DNA of 64,000 nt from Aphis gossypii (GCF_020184175.1 NC_065531.1:68604604-68668603), one strand, 5' to 3'; numbered from the stretch's first letter, positions 1 to 13,461 are shown. Numbers and translations are program-made. Notes: generated from the letters alone by a model not told the origin.

Positions 1-299
1 CTAAAAATATTCTACTTTGAAAAAAAGAAATCAAAAATCGATAATGTTTTTACAATTATATGGCGAAAAATAAAAAAAAGGACTATGGCGTATTGTAAAG
101 TGTTAGATTTTTTGGATTTTTCATTTAGTCATATTTTTTTATCCTTTCTCTCTCTTATTTCCTAAAATTATTATCTGTATTATGTTATGCCTTAAATTTT
201 CCAAAACGTAAAACAATAATAGCTTTTGAATTAACGGATGATCGCTATTAAAAAAAAAAAAAAATAACCGCCCTATCTATAGACGCATATAGAATAATA
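1..299. other. Probable 3' UTR or downstream flank of the six-exon gene
   Basis: A+T-rich sequence after the TGA. A long A tract on the plus strand (about 250-264) is a T tract in the transcript. No AATAAA or ATTAAA appears on the minus strand. A variant ACTAAA is present near 123-128. Confidence 0.4.
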
Positions 300-736
300 T
301 CATGACTCGCGGTAATATATTGTTATTATATTATATATTATTATATTGTACTTGAATCCATTTCGAACGGACACCGCGGTCATCGCGGTTGCAGTGTAGG
401 ACCCGACGTCGACACCGTCGCCGTTACCGCGACAGGGATCGTCGCCGACTTCGGTAGCGCCACCACTGTCCCCGCCACCGTTTTCGTTGACACAACCGCG
501 GTCACCGGACGGCGTTGGCGCGTCGGCCATTTTCAAGTTCAACTTTATCTGAGATCTGAACGACTTTCGCCTGGCGATGCTGTTCATCGTGCCCGTCTCG
601 TGCTCGGTCAGCTGCCTGACGATGACTTTGTCCGACCCGAACCACAAGTACCTGGGCGCACCGAGCGTCGGCCGGACGCGCACGTAACGCTCGCCGCCGG
701 CCGTCCCACACCTGGCAGTCTTCCTCTCCACTCCGC
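300..736 (-). CDS. Exon 6: end of the RRM-like module, basic stretch, C-terminal tail and stop
   Basis: Encodes the end of codon 391 and residues 392-535, with TGA at 302-300. The acceptor is CGCAACAG|GCGGAGTG, which restores frame as ...TIIGGVERK. It supplies the last strands (GGERYVRVRPTLGAPRYLWF; DKVIVRQL), then a basic region (MNSIARRKSFRSQIKLNLK) and a Gly/Asp-rich tail (ENGGGDSGG; RGNGDGVDVG). The final residues, IIIYNIITIYYRES, come from a (TAT/ATA)n tract and look incidental. The first two thirds are G+C-rich. An internal CAG|GTACTT could act as an alternative donor after the LGAP codons. No canonical AATAAA is visible on the minus strand in the remaining 299 bases, so the transcript probably ends beyond the window or uses a variant signal. 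Confidence 0.82.
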
Positions 737-863
737 CTGTTGCGCGAATAATACAATAATAGTTACGCGTTATCGCAAGCCAAAGAGCTATTTATAAAAC
801 GCCGAAAAAAGCGTTATAATAATATTATTACATGTTTATACATACTATATTATGTATACACAA

Positions 864-1801
864 CAGAGTAATTCGCCAAGCGTGCTCACGCCCCCGCCAC
901 TCATTTTTTAAAAAATAATTCGTTAGAATTTTGATTTTTGGAACTTTTAAGTATACTATTAAAGAGTAAAAACCGTTTGTTCGAAATTTTTGAGATTTTT
1001 AGTACCATTTAAAGGAGTGTCCTGCGCGGTAGGTATTGAATTATTTATAGCGAATTATTATAAATCACTATTTAGTCCCTATTTTTCCAGATCTAACCAT
1101 TGATATACAGGGTGTCCCGTGAGGATTTACCCATTGCGATATCTCGTTATCTGTATTTGTTACCACTATGGTATTAAATAATTCACTGTTTTTCTAGAAA
1201 CTAGAAAAAATATTAAAAATCAGGAAATTAATGAAATCAAAATGTTGAAACGTCAATATTTTCAGAAAAATTAACTCTACAAAATGGCTATCTTCAATTT
1301 TTTTGAAAATAATTAAATAAAAAAATATATTTTTTAACTTTTTTACCAAAACATTAAAATAAATTAAAACATAAAATATTTGTAGTTCTTATTCCTGTGA
1401 GTCTTATTAAAAAATCAGAATTATGATATGTCCATTATTTCAGGAGATATCGCAATGGGTAAATCCTCACGGGACACCCTGTATATGATCTATGAACCTA
1501 TTATCCTTAGTACCCATACAATGTTATATGATTTGAAAACTACTTGTTCGAATTTTGGTTTTTATATTCCGAGATTATCGATAACTAATTTACTGTAGAA
1601 AAGAGTAGGGTACACTCACTTTAAAAACATGAGTTGATATTCCACGACGAACTCGTTATAAGCACTATACATGGAAAGGTGCCTTACTTAACCTATATGG
1701 TTTTTAAGTTTATTTAAAAATTCTTGCAAAATTCATATTTTATAAATAATTGCATCATTATTGTAAAAAAGGAGAGTGAGCACGTTTGATAAATTACAGT
1801 C
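864..1801. mobile_element. Degenerate inverted-repeat element (GTAATTCGCCAAGC family), interrupted
   Basis: The left end reads CAGAGTAATTCGCCAAGC then GTGCTCACGCCCCC. The right end, read on the minus strand, gives ACTGTAATTTATCAAACG then TGCTCACTCTCC. The two ends match as imperfect inverted repeats of about 30 bases, each followed by an AT-rich stretch. Without the inserted 374-bp element the length would be about 560 bases. No transposase frame is present, so it is a non-autonomous element or MITE. Similar ends occur at 13.6, 16.0 and 29.8 kb. Confidence 0.6.
1108..1481. mobile_element. 374-bp MITE with perfect 38-bp terminal inverted repeats
   Basis: Bases 1108-1145 (beginning CAGGGTGTCCCGTGAGG and ending GCGATATCTC) are the exact reverse complement of 1444-1481. 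The element is flanked by TA on both sides (TATA on both is also possible), consistent with a TA target-site duplication. The interior is A+T-rich with no open frame. CAGGG ends with TA targets suggest a Tc1/mariner/pogo-type mobilising transposase, but family assignment is inference. Perfect arms indicate recent insertion or conservation of the ends. Confidence 0.88.
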
Positions 1802-4437
1802 TATGCGAAAATACATATTCAAATATTCTAGTCTATATTACATTTACACGATATAGTGTTAGAGTTCATCGTTCTATGCCAAAAAATAACAGGGTACCTA
1901 TTTAGGCAATATTATTATTATACCTAATTATTTCTTTTATAATAGGTATTACAAATCACAAAACAATTTCTATAATAGTCCATCATAAGGGTGGGTACTT
2001 AATATTATTTTTTAAATTTATAGTTGACGACTAAAAAATTGCGTAGATTTAATCGTTTGGATCTAAATTTAAATAAAATAAAATGTTATGAGTTTTTAAG
2101 AGGATATAAAATTTAATCGTTGTTTCATGATGTTAACTGTCGTTTCTCGGGGGGTCATAAAATAATATTTATATTTTAAAATAATAAATCAAAAAAGTTT
2201 TAATTTAAAAAAGAAAAAAATGTTCCTTGATCGTCATAATTAATGCCAAATAAGACATTTTTAATATATTTATTATATAAATGTGTTTACTATTTAATAT
2301 AGATAATAATATGATAATTTGCCATTTTTAAAAAGTATATTTTTCAAATTTTAAATTGATGTAGGTATAAAATACAAAATATTTTACAAAAGATAAAAAT
2401 ATAAGAATTATTGAGAATAAATTTATATAATTATATTTATGTAAAATTTATGATTTAATGTATACTATAAAAAATAAAGTTATACATTTGGATTACCTAA
2501 ATAAACTTAATGGTTTACATGTAATTTGAAGTATTTAATATGTATGACTGATTTAGTGAATTAGACGGATAACACACGTTTTCATTATTATGACATTAAA
2601 ATAATGATTGAAAGGTAAAATCGAATATAGATACAATTTTTAGATAGTATTTTGTAGCAATATAAGTTAAGAGAAAATAGTTTGTATATATTTTATAAAC
2701 ACTGAACTTAGTTCAAAGAATTATTTCTACCGTCGTTTTGAACTCGAAGTCTAACTATAACTATATATATTACACATGTCCCTTTTATTTCAATCATCGA
2801 TAACTTAAATAATATACATACGAAACGAAACTGTTGGACGATATTTGACACAAAATAGTTTTCGTGCGTTAACAAACTTATTAATAGATGTAGCAGATTT
2901 TCCGTTCAATACGAATTATAACAGAATACCGGATACCGGAAAAGGACATACGTAGGTTAAACACGTATAAGAAAATCAGTCGAACAAATTATAAATAATT
3001 GCGTTAAACATTTGCTATATATTACATGTTATTTCCGTTTTATGCGGAAATTCGTCGAAACAAGACAAAAAAAACTTTTTTATCGCATACCTACGTACTT
3101 TTTGTTGCCAAACGTAAATAATAAAACGCGTTTGATATAATTAATATTAAACGCACACCGAAAAATTATAATGCTGATGAGGTTACAACTGAAAAGCGGA
3201 ACTCCAAAAATCACGATAGTAATAAATAGGGAACGGATTTTAAAGTATATGTTTATTTTTTTTATAATAATGTATGACTATATGAGATAGAAATCTAATT
3301 TTTATACATAAATTCGTTTTACGTCATTCTGATTCCAATTAAACCAATTAATTTTTTTTTTTAATATATAAATGCTTTTATTGCTTTTTTCGGTTATTTC
3401 AACTGTAAAATTTGTATATGTTTATTATGCTACTACGATATAGTAATAATAAAAAATTGAATTAATAAAAATGTAAAAACCTATAATTTGGACTAAATTT
3501 CCATATTAGATTATTATTGTTTTCATTATCGGGTTGTTTATTAAATGTATTAAACGTATAGAATGTCGATCTACATAATATAGCCTGCAGTACCTGTACG
3601 ATCAGTGAGCCTATAACATCTATATCGACTATTCCAAAATTTAAAATTTAGTGTTGTAATTTGAAACCACTTGTAGGTAGTATGCAGCAATCACTTCAGT
3701 GGATGTAGAGAGTTCATTTTCTATGTTAAATGTTAAATATTTTGTTGGACAATAGAGTCAGTTTCACTACTGCAAATCTAGGGAATACATGGTATGTAGT
3801 TAATTCTATTTTTAATTAAAAATTAAAATTAATTTTTTAAAAGTTTTGTTATTCATTTTTATAACTAGTTCGTGTAATTTTTAGTCGTGATTTTTTTGTT
3901 TTTTTAAAAAATAATTATACTTCTTTTTTGCTTTTTTTTTTTAAAACAAACGTGTGTTTTTTAGTTGTAATCCGAATCCTAGTAATAAATAATAATATTG
4001 TACCTAAAACGCTTGTCATAGCCAAGTTGTTTTTTATACTCTAAATGAGGCATTGCTTAATAAATAAAACGGTCGTTTGAATGAAAATGATTAGTAAAAG
4101 TTTGAACGCGTAGGCAATATAGACGTTAAGTCTTAACTTTTTGTTAATAGACACGATTTTATTCAAATAGAGAACAATTGCGATCTCAGAGATCAATTAT
4201 AAATGATGCTGTACTAGAAGTCATCGCGAAACTTTACAGTGACTTTAACTGTATACAAAATGTATGTAGGGAATAGATTCTATAACATCACAATATATCG
4301 TTCAATTGTATTAATATCTTTCCACGGAAACTCGACCAACTGGCCAAGTTAGGTGGTATGCAAATACAGTCGATACAGACAATACGTATTGCTGTATGAC
4401 ATCATCGCAATAATAAATCGATTTCCGCCGATTTTAA

Positions 4438-4466
4438 GAGCGGATGTGTGACGTACACATCCGCTC
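4438..4466. repeat. Perfect 12-bp inverted repeat (hairpin) in intron 5
   Basis: GAGCGGATGTGT and ACACATCCGCTC are exact reverse complements separated by GACGT. The stem is G+C-rich in an A+T-rich intron and starts 68 bases downstream of the exon 5 donor on the transcribed strand. Confidence 0.8.
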
Positions 4467-4533
4467 GTAAAATATAATACTGGGTCTGTACCTATTATTA
4501 TTGTTATTGTTATTGTTCGCTAATTCTCTTTAC

Positions 4534-4801
4534 CGATGATCGTTCCATATTTCTTGAGGCATTTCAATACTTCTTTGTCGGTCACGGTGTCCGGCACGCC
4601 CGTCAGTGACAGGATTACGGCTCCCGCGCCAGTGTCCATCAAAAGCACCGGCACGTCACGGACGCCGAACGCCGTGTGCAGTGCCTTTTCCAAGCACTCG
4701 GCGTTGGCGAACGTCATGTAACATCTGTCGTCCGTCAAGCACACCGTTCGCAACTTGTCCCTGAGCTCGACGTCCTGTATGGCGTCGATCACTTCGTCCA
4801 C
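4534..4801 (-). CDS. Exon 5: N-terminal part of the Gag-like RRM module
   Basis: Encodes residues 302-390 and the first base of codon 391. The acceptor is GGTGCACAG|GTGGAC and the donor is ATCATCG|GTAAAG (GT at 4533-4532), phase 1. The sequence begins VDEVIDAIQDVELRDKLRTV. Next come RCYMTFANAECLEKALHTAF (a strand followed by a helix) and VPVLLMDTG, then AVILSLTGVP and the helix TVTDKEVLKCLKKYGTI. This order (a Phe/Tyr-containing strand, an alpha helix, a strand, then VxLxGVP-D-hLkkYGT) is the pattern I associate with the RRM-like region of LINE ORF1/Gag-derived proteins. The typical RNP1 aromatic octamer is not evident. RNA or DNA binding is inferred, not shown. Confidence 0.87.
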
Positions 4802-7800
4802 CTGTGCACCATAAAATAAGATTATTACGTGATATTATATGGGTACACTCGGATATCTGCAGCAGCAGAGACGCAATTCCGACCCCCTCCCCGTGCTTAG
4901 GCATTATGCTTTAAATTTCGTCCACCTCGGGCAAACTTTTCTTTCGTCCGTCACGAGTAACTTATTTTTTTTCTCCGTCGGCGCGCTACGTAATCTTTTA
5001 AGTAGCACGAGTATCGTTTACGTCGTCGTAAACACTGGAAACGTAGGTTCATAAGTACACGCATAGCTGGGTATTATACGACTTCGTATACACTGCGATA
5101 TCTACAAGTTATAATTTAAGTATTTCAAAATTGTTCTAATGGTCGCTCGAAATGACACGAATAATAAAACCGTAAATGCAGTTTTCGTTATCCGCCATTA
5201 TACAAAACGTTACTAACGACTTAGAATATAGGATACGAATTGTCATAACTATATTATTAACTCGTAAATACTTTCGAGAGTTTATGCAAAAATAAAGTAT
5301 TAATTTTTATTTTGTTTTCCAGTTGGCCATTAGTTAAATAGATATGTATGCTCTCGATCACCTAAAATAGTATATTGTATAATATTCGTATATTCGTATA
5401 GCCAATTCATATACATATACATATGAGTTTACTTAAAAATTAAAAAAATAATAGAATTCAAACAAGTGTGCACCTGTTATAATGCTTAACATCTGTTACA
5501 AACGTAATTAATTTAAATTGGCTAATTAAAAAAAAGTAATAGTTTTGAACAGACTTAAACAATTTTAAACAAGTGTAAGACAATTAAATCAATACCTATT
5601 ATTATAGGTACCATGGTATGTGTGGAATGCAATCGCATGCGACGTCTTCGAATTTAAAATATAAGTTATATATTATTATTTATTATAGACGCGCGTGCAA
5701 TTATTATATTATACAGACGACGATCGGTGCAAACATTTGTTTACATTTTCCGCATTCGCATTTACAATAATATTTTATAAATAAATAATGACTGTAAGTT
5801 CGATGGTGTGTTTATTTTTCCGAGTTGTTTTTATATTTTATGGCGTACATATATGTGGTAAAACCGTAGAATAAAACGTGCGTGGTTTTAAATAAATATA
5901 ACTAATAGGTATGACGTAAGCCGTATAGAGGTCTATAATATTATTGTAATAATGTTTGCACAACACTCGAATATACCAAAAACAATAATTCCCAACATTT
6001 TTTTTTTTACATCGAATTCGCTAGCAGTTTTTATAACAATTTTTTAGTTCTCACTGCCCAGTGTTATTGGAGTAGTTAGTAGAGAGTCAGCCGTGTCCTG
6101 TTATGTACGGGGAGAGAGAGGGGTTGGATTTTTGGATCTGTATAAAATAAACGTATTATAACTTAACCACCGCCGCCATATGGTAGAATATCTGTATAAT
6201 TTACTATACTTTTTATAAATATTATAAATATGAAATATGGCGCATAGTAACATATAATCTTTACATAATTTTTGTTAGCCGGTTCATAATAAATTACTCT
6301 ATTTTTATAGAAATTTATACACGCGCGATAACGTTAAATTTGTGTATTCGATACACCTTTTTATTTAGCATATAAGTCAAATATGTAATCTGATTTTTAA
6401 ATTAACCAAATACGTATCTGCTATTTATTATTATTATTATGTCTAACAAAAAAATTCTAAATTTGTATTTTGAAATTTGTAAATTACTGAAAGGAATCTT
6501 GTATTAAATGTCCAATTGTTAGTTTTTAATGTTTTAAATTTTATCATTTTTCAAATAAAAAATAAAATAAAAATTGTTATGTGTGATACTGACACTTATA
6601 AAAAAACTACTTTTTAAGAGTAATTGTTTAAAGCGAATGTACTTTTTCTGTACAAAAAAAATGGTACGATGAAAAATTAAAATTAAACAAAGTGGTTAGG
6701 TTAGGTATACGAATTTGGTTTAATGTTTCATTAGAAAAAATAAACATTATGAAACGTTTATTCAAAATAGTTTTTTTTAACCATTTTAACTTAAAATCGT
6801 TGAGCTGTAATAACTTAGATATTGGAAGCTATTAAAAATAAAAGAAATAAAAAACCTTTTAAATAATAAGAAAGTAATTTTAAATTTTTCAAAGCTACGT
6901 TTACATAACAATAATAATACTTAAAACTATTTTTTTTAAACATTAAATATTTAAATGAATGAAACACGAGTAATAAATTAAATACCAAAAAATTGTTTAA
7001 AGCTATGTCAACTTTTTGTATATTATATACAAATATATAAATTATATAAATTATATATTATGTTTCATAACAGATTCAACTCATAATGGATAGTCATTAA
7101 AAAAAAATTATATTTATTGTTTAAATTGTTTTTTGACCAATTAATACTATTAAACCTATCTATATGTAATTAATCAATTACCTATACCACCGTACCACCA
7201 GATGTTTGCACTTCAATTTTAATCGTTTAGTGGACAATTATTTTTGTTTATTATTAATTTTACTTATAAATAATTTTAATTAAACTATTAATTGTATTAA
7301 TTATTAACAGAATGATATGCAAAAGTATGGTGATGAAACTATTAAGTTTAACACCAATTTACTATAATTGTTATCTTCTATCCATATTTAATATAACTTA
7401 TAATTTATTATTACTAGGTATCAAGAAACTTTAAGACTTTATCTTCAATTAACTTAGTATTTTCAAAAAAATTGAAATTATTTTTTAATGTTTGCGGTTT
7501 ATTATATGACAAATATATAATACATTCATTACTTTTATTTCATGGCCATAGGTAGTAACTAGAAAATATTTATTCTAATAATTTTGAGACTATATTGTTA
7601 TTTAGTATTATGAAGTTAATAATTCGTTTAGACTGATTATGTTAACGGTAAGCGCCTTATAATAACATTTTGTCATAAAATGTATTGTTTATATTTTCTA
7701 AACTCAAACACATATGTGTTTATATATTATCTGTTGTTTTAATTTGAACTTAAAGTTTTTGAGTTGGTCGAAGACAGTCGATGATAAGTTTAGTGTTTTA

Positions 7801-10800
7801 AAATGATATTGTGTTTTTTTTCAAGTAACTGAACAGTTTTTATTGACTATCACTTTAAAAAGTTTCTTGTAGCTCCATTACAATTGAGAATTGAACACAG
7901 ATTGTGCTTTTTATATAATGGTGGTAACTTTTCAAATTTGATCCTGAGAAAATCAATACTGACATAGAAGCAATAAATCGTATCTAAAAAAAACATAAAC
8001 CCTATTTGGAGAGGTAAATCTAAGTTTGATTGTCAAGTCATTTTTTTGTACTTAGGTTTCTATAGAATATTATTGCTATCAAATTTAAAAACAATGGTAC
8101 TCAGGGTTATAACTTATAGTGGTATAAAATGACCCATTCTGTCATCATATCAACTGTCATATCTCACTTTTTTTTAAAATTAGACATAGGTTTGCAAAAA
8201 ATGCAGTGTTGTATCTAAAGTGCTATTATTGATTTTTCAAAGAAAATAATAAGAAAGAAAAAATATAATATTTGCTTATGGTTGTTTATGAAATTTAATT
8301 TATATCAAAATTTATACTAAACGCTGGGTCGGGTGGGAGAAATGTACGTTAAAAAAATGTTATTTCAATTTTCAATATAATTTACTTTATATATAGTTCT
8401 AAAGTTTACGAGTATAAGTTAAATAAAATAAGCTTCAGTTTCATAACTTAACGACTACTATACATGAATAAAATATATGAAAATATATTTTGTATGTATT
8501 AATAAAGTTTACTTAATACGGAAAAAATATTTCATAAGGTCATACTGTTATTAGATATTAATACATTTTTTTAAATGTTTGGAAATTATGAACATTACTT
8601 TATTTTGACAAACAACATTATAATATAAAAAATGTGTACTTTGTCTGTGATAAAGTTATCGACTCATTGAAACGAAAATATTATACTTTAATTTATTTTC
8701 AGTCTCACTTGTTTGATGTAGTAATAATTAATATTGGTTTTTAAATTTTAATAATGTCATTATATTATCATATAAATAGCTAGTTTAATCTAATATGTTA
8801 AAAGTTATTTTTAATTTTTGAACTGTAAATTAAAATAACGAATAGATAAGTACAATATATTTATTTTTATACTTATAATAGGTACAAATATTTTTTTAAA
8901 CATAAGTATAGATATACCTATGCAGTACCTACATGCTTGTCTTTTGAGTTAAAAGATGATCATGTATTTGATACTCATGATGTAGCATCGTATTATAACT
9001 ACTATAATAAAATACAAATTATAAAAATGTGCATTTATTTTATAACATTATCAACGAGTTTGTTATAAAATAGTAGGTACTTAGTAAGTTGGTTATTTGT
9101 TATCGCTCCGCCACCAGGCGTATGTCGTTTGTGGACATTAGTTATCTACCATAAGTCCATTAAGTCCATAACTAAACTTTAAAATATGATTAAACAAACA
9201 ATAGTAATATACTGATTATTATTAATTACTGTAAATTTGAATATTTGATGATTAATATTTCATAATTAAATTTGAACAAATACAAAAAATAAGCCGATAT
9301 CCCAATGGTTCTTTAATCTTAATTCCTTTTACATTGTCACGTTTTAAATTTTTTTTGTCAATATTTTTTTGTTGTACGATTTGTCTTTCAATACATTAGC
9401 GATAAATCGACCTCTTTATAATTAATATAATATCACAATAGTATAATAAAATACGATTAAACGTTTTAACTATAAGAAATATTGACCCTTTGATTCCAAA
9501 TATTTCACGTATTGGATGACTTACCTTAATGTTAGATATTCAGATAAAGAGAAATTTCGATCATACATTTTGAATTTTTAAATTAAAGATTACTCTCTAG
9601 GGTAACCCTCTTGTATTGGCCAATACTTATGGGGGAGGGGGATGATTACAAACAAGTCGCTACCCAACGTCGGATAACGATCTATATTTTACGAAAAATA
9701 CGAAGATATAAACAATTTCGACTAAAATCTACATAAATATATGGTAATGTATGTAAAAGTTGAACTAGTATAGTATATGTTTCTGAGGAACAAAAACCTA
9801 CATATTATTTGCTCAGACGTAAGATATCGGGACCATGTATTGTATTATGTTCTACGGTTTTGTTTTTTTTTATTTTATTTATCTCTGACTAATCCTCGTT
9901 ACAACTGATCATATAAATTATGTGCTGCGGCAGCGTGCACTTGGTTTAACAATTAGAAATTGCGTGTAGGTTCGGGAACCACATTACGCAAACGGGAGGG
10001 CAAACGCACGGCGATGCGTACATAATTTTCAGTAAACAATTTTCGTCGCTCTGTATTAGACACGACTTAATACTCTTATCAAAATATTATTGTAATAATA
10101 CTATGTTGGGTCGACTCGCAATATTTTATACGGAACACATAACAATAACCACGATAAAAAGTGTACGGGACAGAAACCGACGAACCGTCGTCGCGTGCAT
10201 TATTTATCTAACCCTCGTATACAATATTTTATATGTATAATGTGATGCGTTTATATTATATTCACAGCGGACTAGTAAGGTTTTATCGTACAGTTAAAAA
10301 GACATCTGAAGAAAATCGGTTCACTGAGAGTGCAAAATGTATATTATCTGAACTTTCCTCCTAAGGGGCAAGACTTAAGTTATTAATATAATCACTAAAA
10401 AATAATATTTTTAATACTTCTAATAGTTAAATCGGTTAATTTTTTGATATATATACACACATTATAATACCTCCATTCAAAATTAATTAAATTAAACGTA
10501 TAATATGTTTAAAATGGAGCTTTTCTATGGACATTGTTAACAGTGTTGTACAGTGTAATACTCCAACCCTCTACTCCATCACAAGCTCAGTAGTGGATAT
10601 ATTCTTTGTATACGCGTTTATTTTTTTGACTCAGCACCGAAAGTGTGCAGTCATAAAATCGTTTTTGTTTTTAGTTTTCCCCAGACGATTTTTATTTTTT
10701 TGGGCTGTTTGTGTAGCGTATATTTTGTACGAAATGATCGTCACGATAAATAAAAACGAACTGTAAAGAGTATATTGAGTCGTAAACGCTCGCGGACGGA

Positions 10801-13080
10801 AATACGGGCGTCTGTAACTGGTATAGACTGTTAAATAAACGAGCGTAAGTCGAATGAAAACACACCGACAGATAAAAAAAATACCGATGAATTTAGGCTG
10901 CATACGTCGAAACATGTAGGACAAAATAAACTGTATAATTAATTATATAAACTCAATTATAAATATTTATGCGTGGTGGCGATGAACCTCGAATGTTTAC
11001 GGAGTGGCACGTGGACTGGAGAGAGGTGTGGGAAATTTCCGTGAGGATATTATTTGTTTGACGACTATATTTTCATAAATTAAGTCTCTATTATAGCTTG
11101 TTACGGTTTACTCTGTTATATGATATAATTGATGCCATTCTAAGTTTTGGGTTTCTAAACACGAGTTAAGAACACTATAACCTTATATCTTCCACACCGC
11201 ACTGTGTCCATACGTTTGTTATAGTTACTAGTAAATAGTTGTAATAATAATATGTTGAAAAAAAGTATGAAATAATTGGTTCGTTTGTTTGATATTAATA
11301 AGAACGTCAATCGTTTTCACCCAAAAACTTGATTTTCATTCCCGTCAAATCTATTTCTACTCGTCTATCTAGATTATAGTTTAAAAACCATTTAGACTTT
11401 AGAGTTAACCAAGGACCACCAAGAGGAGGTGGTTCTTATTGATCCCCTCAAAATTGTTTGACTTATAATTTTCGGATTCATATTTTTGAATTTCAATTGA
11501 ATTATAGTTATTATTGTTAAATTTGTATAGGTATTAAGTTAAATATTTCTGAAAATTAAATTAAATTTTTAAATTTTTTATTAAATTCTATAAATTATTT
11601 ATTATTTTAAATAACTGTTGCATAGCTTTTTTAAAAATGTCATTCTTGAAATTATTTTATTTTTATATTCTTCTATTGCGTTATTAAATTGTTTATCCCG
11701 AATCTCAATACATATCAATGATAGATACAACTGTAGATAGACTAGGGGTTCTCAAATTCCATCTCATTAAGTAGAAGTAGATTTGGCGGAAACAAAAGTC
11801 GAACCTTTTTCGTTTTGCCGGTAACGATGACCGCCCATTAATAAGTAACTAGGTCTTACTTACCATTTTGTCAATATTCACTACTTTCTTGTTCATAGCA
11901 TAGGGGTTAAAGGTTGTATCCACAAAAGAAATTTCCATTTTAATATTAATATTCATAATTCTAAACAAAAAACTAGGAATAAATTTAACCAAAATTGTAT
12001 TAATATAAATATTTTAATACTACAGTTGAATTGATAAATAATTTTATAATCGTTTTATTCAAAATAAATTTTTTATTTTAAAGTTATTATTAAAAAATAT
12101 CAAAATATTAGTAATTAATATTTGTCACATCAATTAATTTTGAATAATAGGTGCTGAAGTATTACGAAGATAACAAAGTTATTTTTAAACTATACATGAA
12201 ATTAAAGTTAGGTAAACATTGCATCAACATATGTACAGAACTCAGAATTTAGCATGTTCATACTATAATAAGCGTTTTGTTTTTAAAAATACAGTTTGTT
12301 TATTGAAATAAAATATGGATAGATATTAAACATTTATATAATATTATTGAGTTAATATTATACCTATGCTTATAGTAATCGATATTTCAATTCTATGGAT
12401 AGTAATGTAATATATTATTATAAAATTGTAAATTCAAAATACTTTTTATTTTGTGGTTATTATTTGTACATTTTTCAGATCAATATTGGAATATTTGTCC
12501 TTTGGGACCCTAACGCAGTTGCGACTTTTTGTAAACTCGAAAAAGTTCAATGTAATCTTTTGAGGATTGTCAGATATATGTGCTTAAAATTGATTTCACC
12601 CCCTCGTGATTATGCTGTGCTGTGTAAGTACTCGTTTAATTTCTTCAGCTAATCGTGGGCACAAAGCTAATTTAACTTTTATTGAAAATAAACTTAATGG
12701 CCAAAACGGTTCTCTTACGATATACTATCTCAAATTAATTTTTAAGTAGCTTCTCGCATCGTAAGTCGTTCCTACACATCCTTGTAACATCACGTTCTTA
12801 TACTACAACAAAATTTACCACTTTGTCGTTGCATGTTACAAGTTAATTTGAAACCATCAAACCATCAGTTATTACATATATATATATATACATTTTACTT
12901 AAACTTGAAGTGTATTGCTGTTATGAACAAATTAATAAAATTCCGAAAAAATGTAATAAAAGCCCAAAGTTTGACCGGAACTGCGTGTTTTTGCACTCTT
13001 TCCAAAAACGCCATCCTCTTTTCGATGTTTATACATTATACGCCTGTCGCAATTACTATACACAATATAGGCGCACTTAC
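4802..13080 (-). other. Intron 4 (8.3 kb)
   Basis: Mostly A+T-rich spacer with short AT tracts such as 12878-12892. Slightly G+C-richer patches lie at about 4850-5050 and 9940-10200. Short open frames at 10.5-10.9 and 12.4-13.0 kb have AT-driven compositions and no recognisable domain. I see no further exon. Confidence 0.75.
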
Positions 13081-13461
13081 CGTCAGATCGTGCAGTTGAC
13101 GGTTACTTCCGGTGTCGAAACAGGCGGTGTGCGGCTGCAGCACCGCCGCGTCCAGTTGCGATAATAAGGGTTGTCCACCGTGCTGTACCGGGTCCTCCTC
13201 TTGTTCCGGCTGCGGCTGTCGGGTGCGACCACCGTCCTGGGGGTCGGGGTTGCCGCCGTCGCACCCGACACCGCCGCCAATCGCCAGCGAGTCGGCCGTC
13301 ACTGCGGTGGCGCTTCCTTCCCGGCAGTCCACGGTCGCCGTCGTCGCGCAGGCGGTGTCGGTGACGGCGTCCCGTCGAGGGTCTGCCGGCGCACTGCTGA
13401 CGGTGACATGACGGCGTTCGTTATTGATATGGTTATTAATCTCGTGCGGGTCGTCAACGCC
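13081..13461 (-). CDS. Exon 4: low-complexity linker
   Basis: Encodes 127 residues (175-301), phase 0 at both ends. The acceptor is ATGTTTCAG|GGCGTTGAC. The donor is CTGACG|GTAAGTGC, a near-perfect consensus. The product starts GVDDPHEINNHINNERRH. It then becomes Ala/Thr/Asp/Gly-rich (DAVTDTACATTATV; LAIGGGVGCDGGNPDPQDGG) and ends with a Gln/Leu-rich part (QPLLSQLDAAVLQP). There is no recognisable domain and it is probably disordered. The exon is markedly G+C-rich compared with the introns on either side. Frames open on the plus strand across the same bases are shadows of this composition. Confidence 0.84.

Larger units (their letters stand above)
737..4533 (-). other. Intron 5 (3.8 kb), rich in transposon sequence
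   Basis: A+T-rich. Its half nearest exon 6 holds a nested pair of terminal-inverted-repeat elements (864-1801). A 12-bp perfect hairpin lies 68 bases inside the intron from the exon 5 donor. Otherwise I see only AT-rich spacer with poly-T/poly-A tracts and no credible exon. Confidence 0.8.

Noticed and set aside
502..797. Alternative frames (minus 502-756, plus 600-797) overlapping exon 6
   Set aside because: They lack continuity with exon 5. The chosen frame completes the RRM-like module and ends at a stop.
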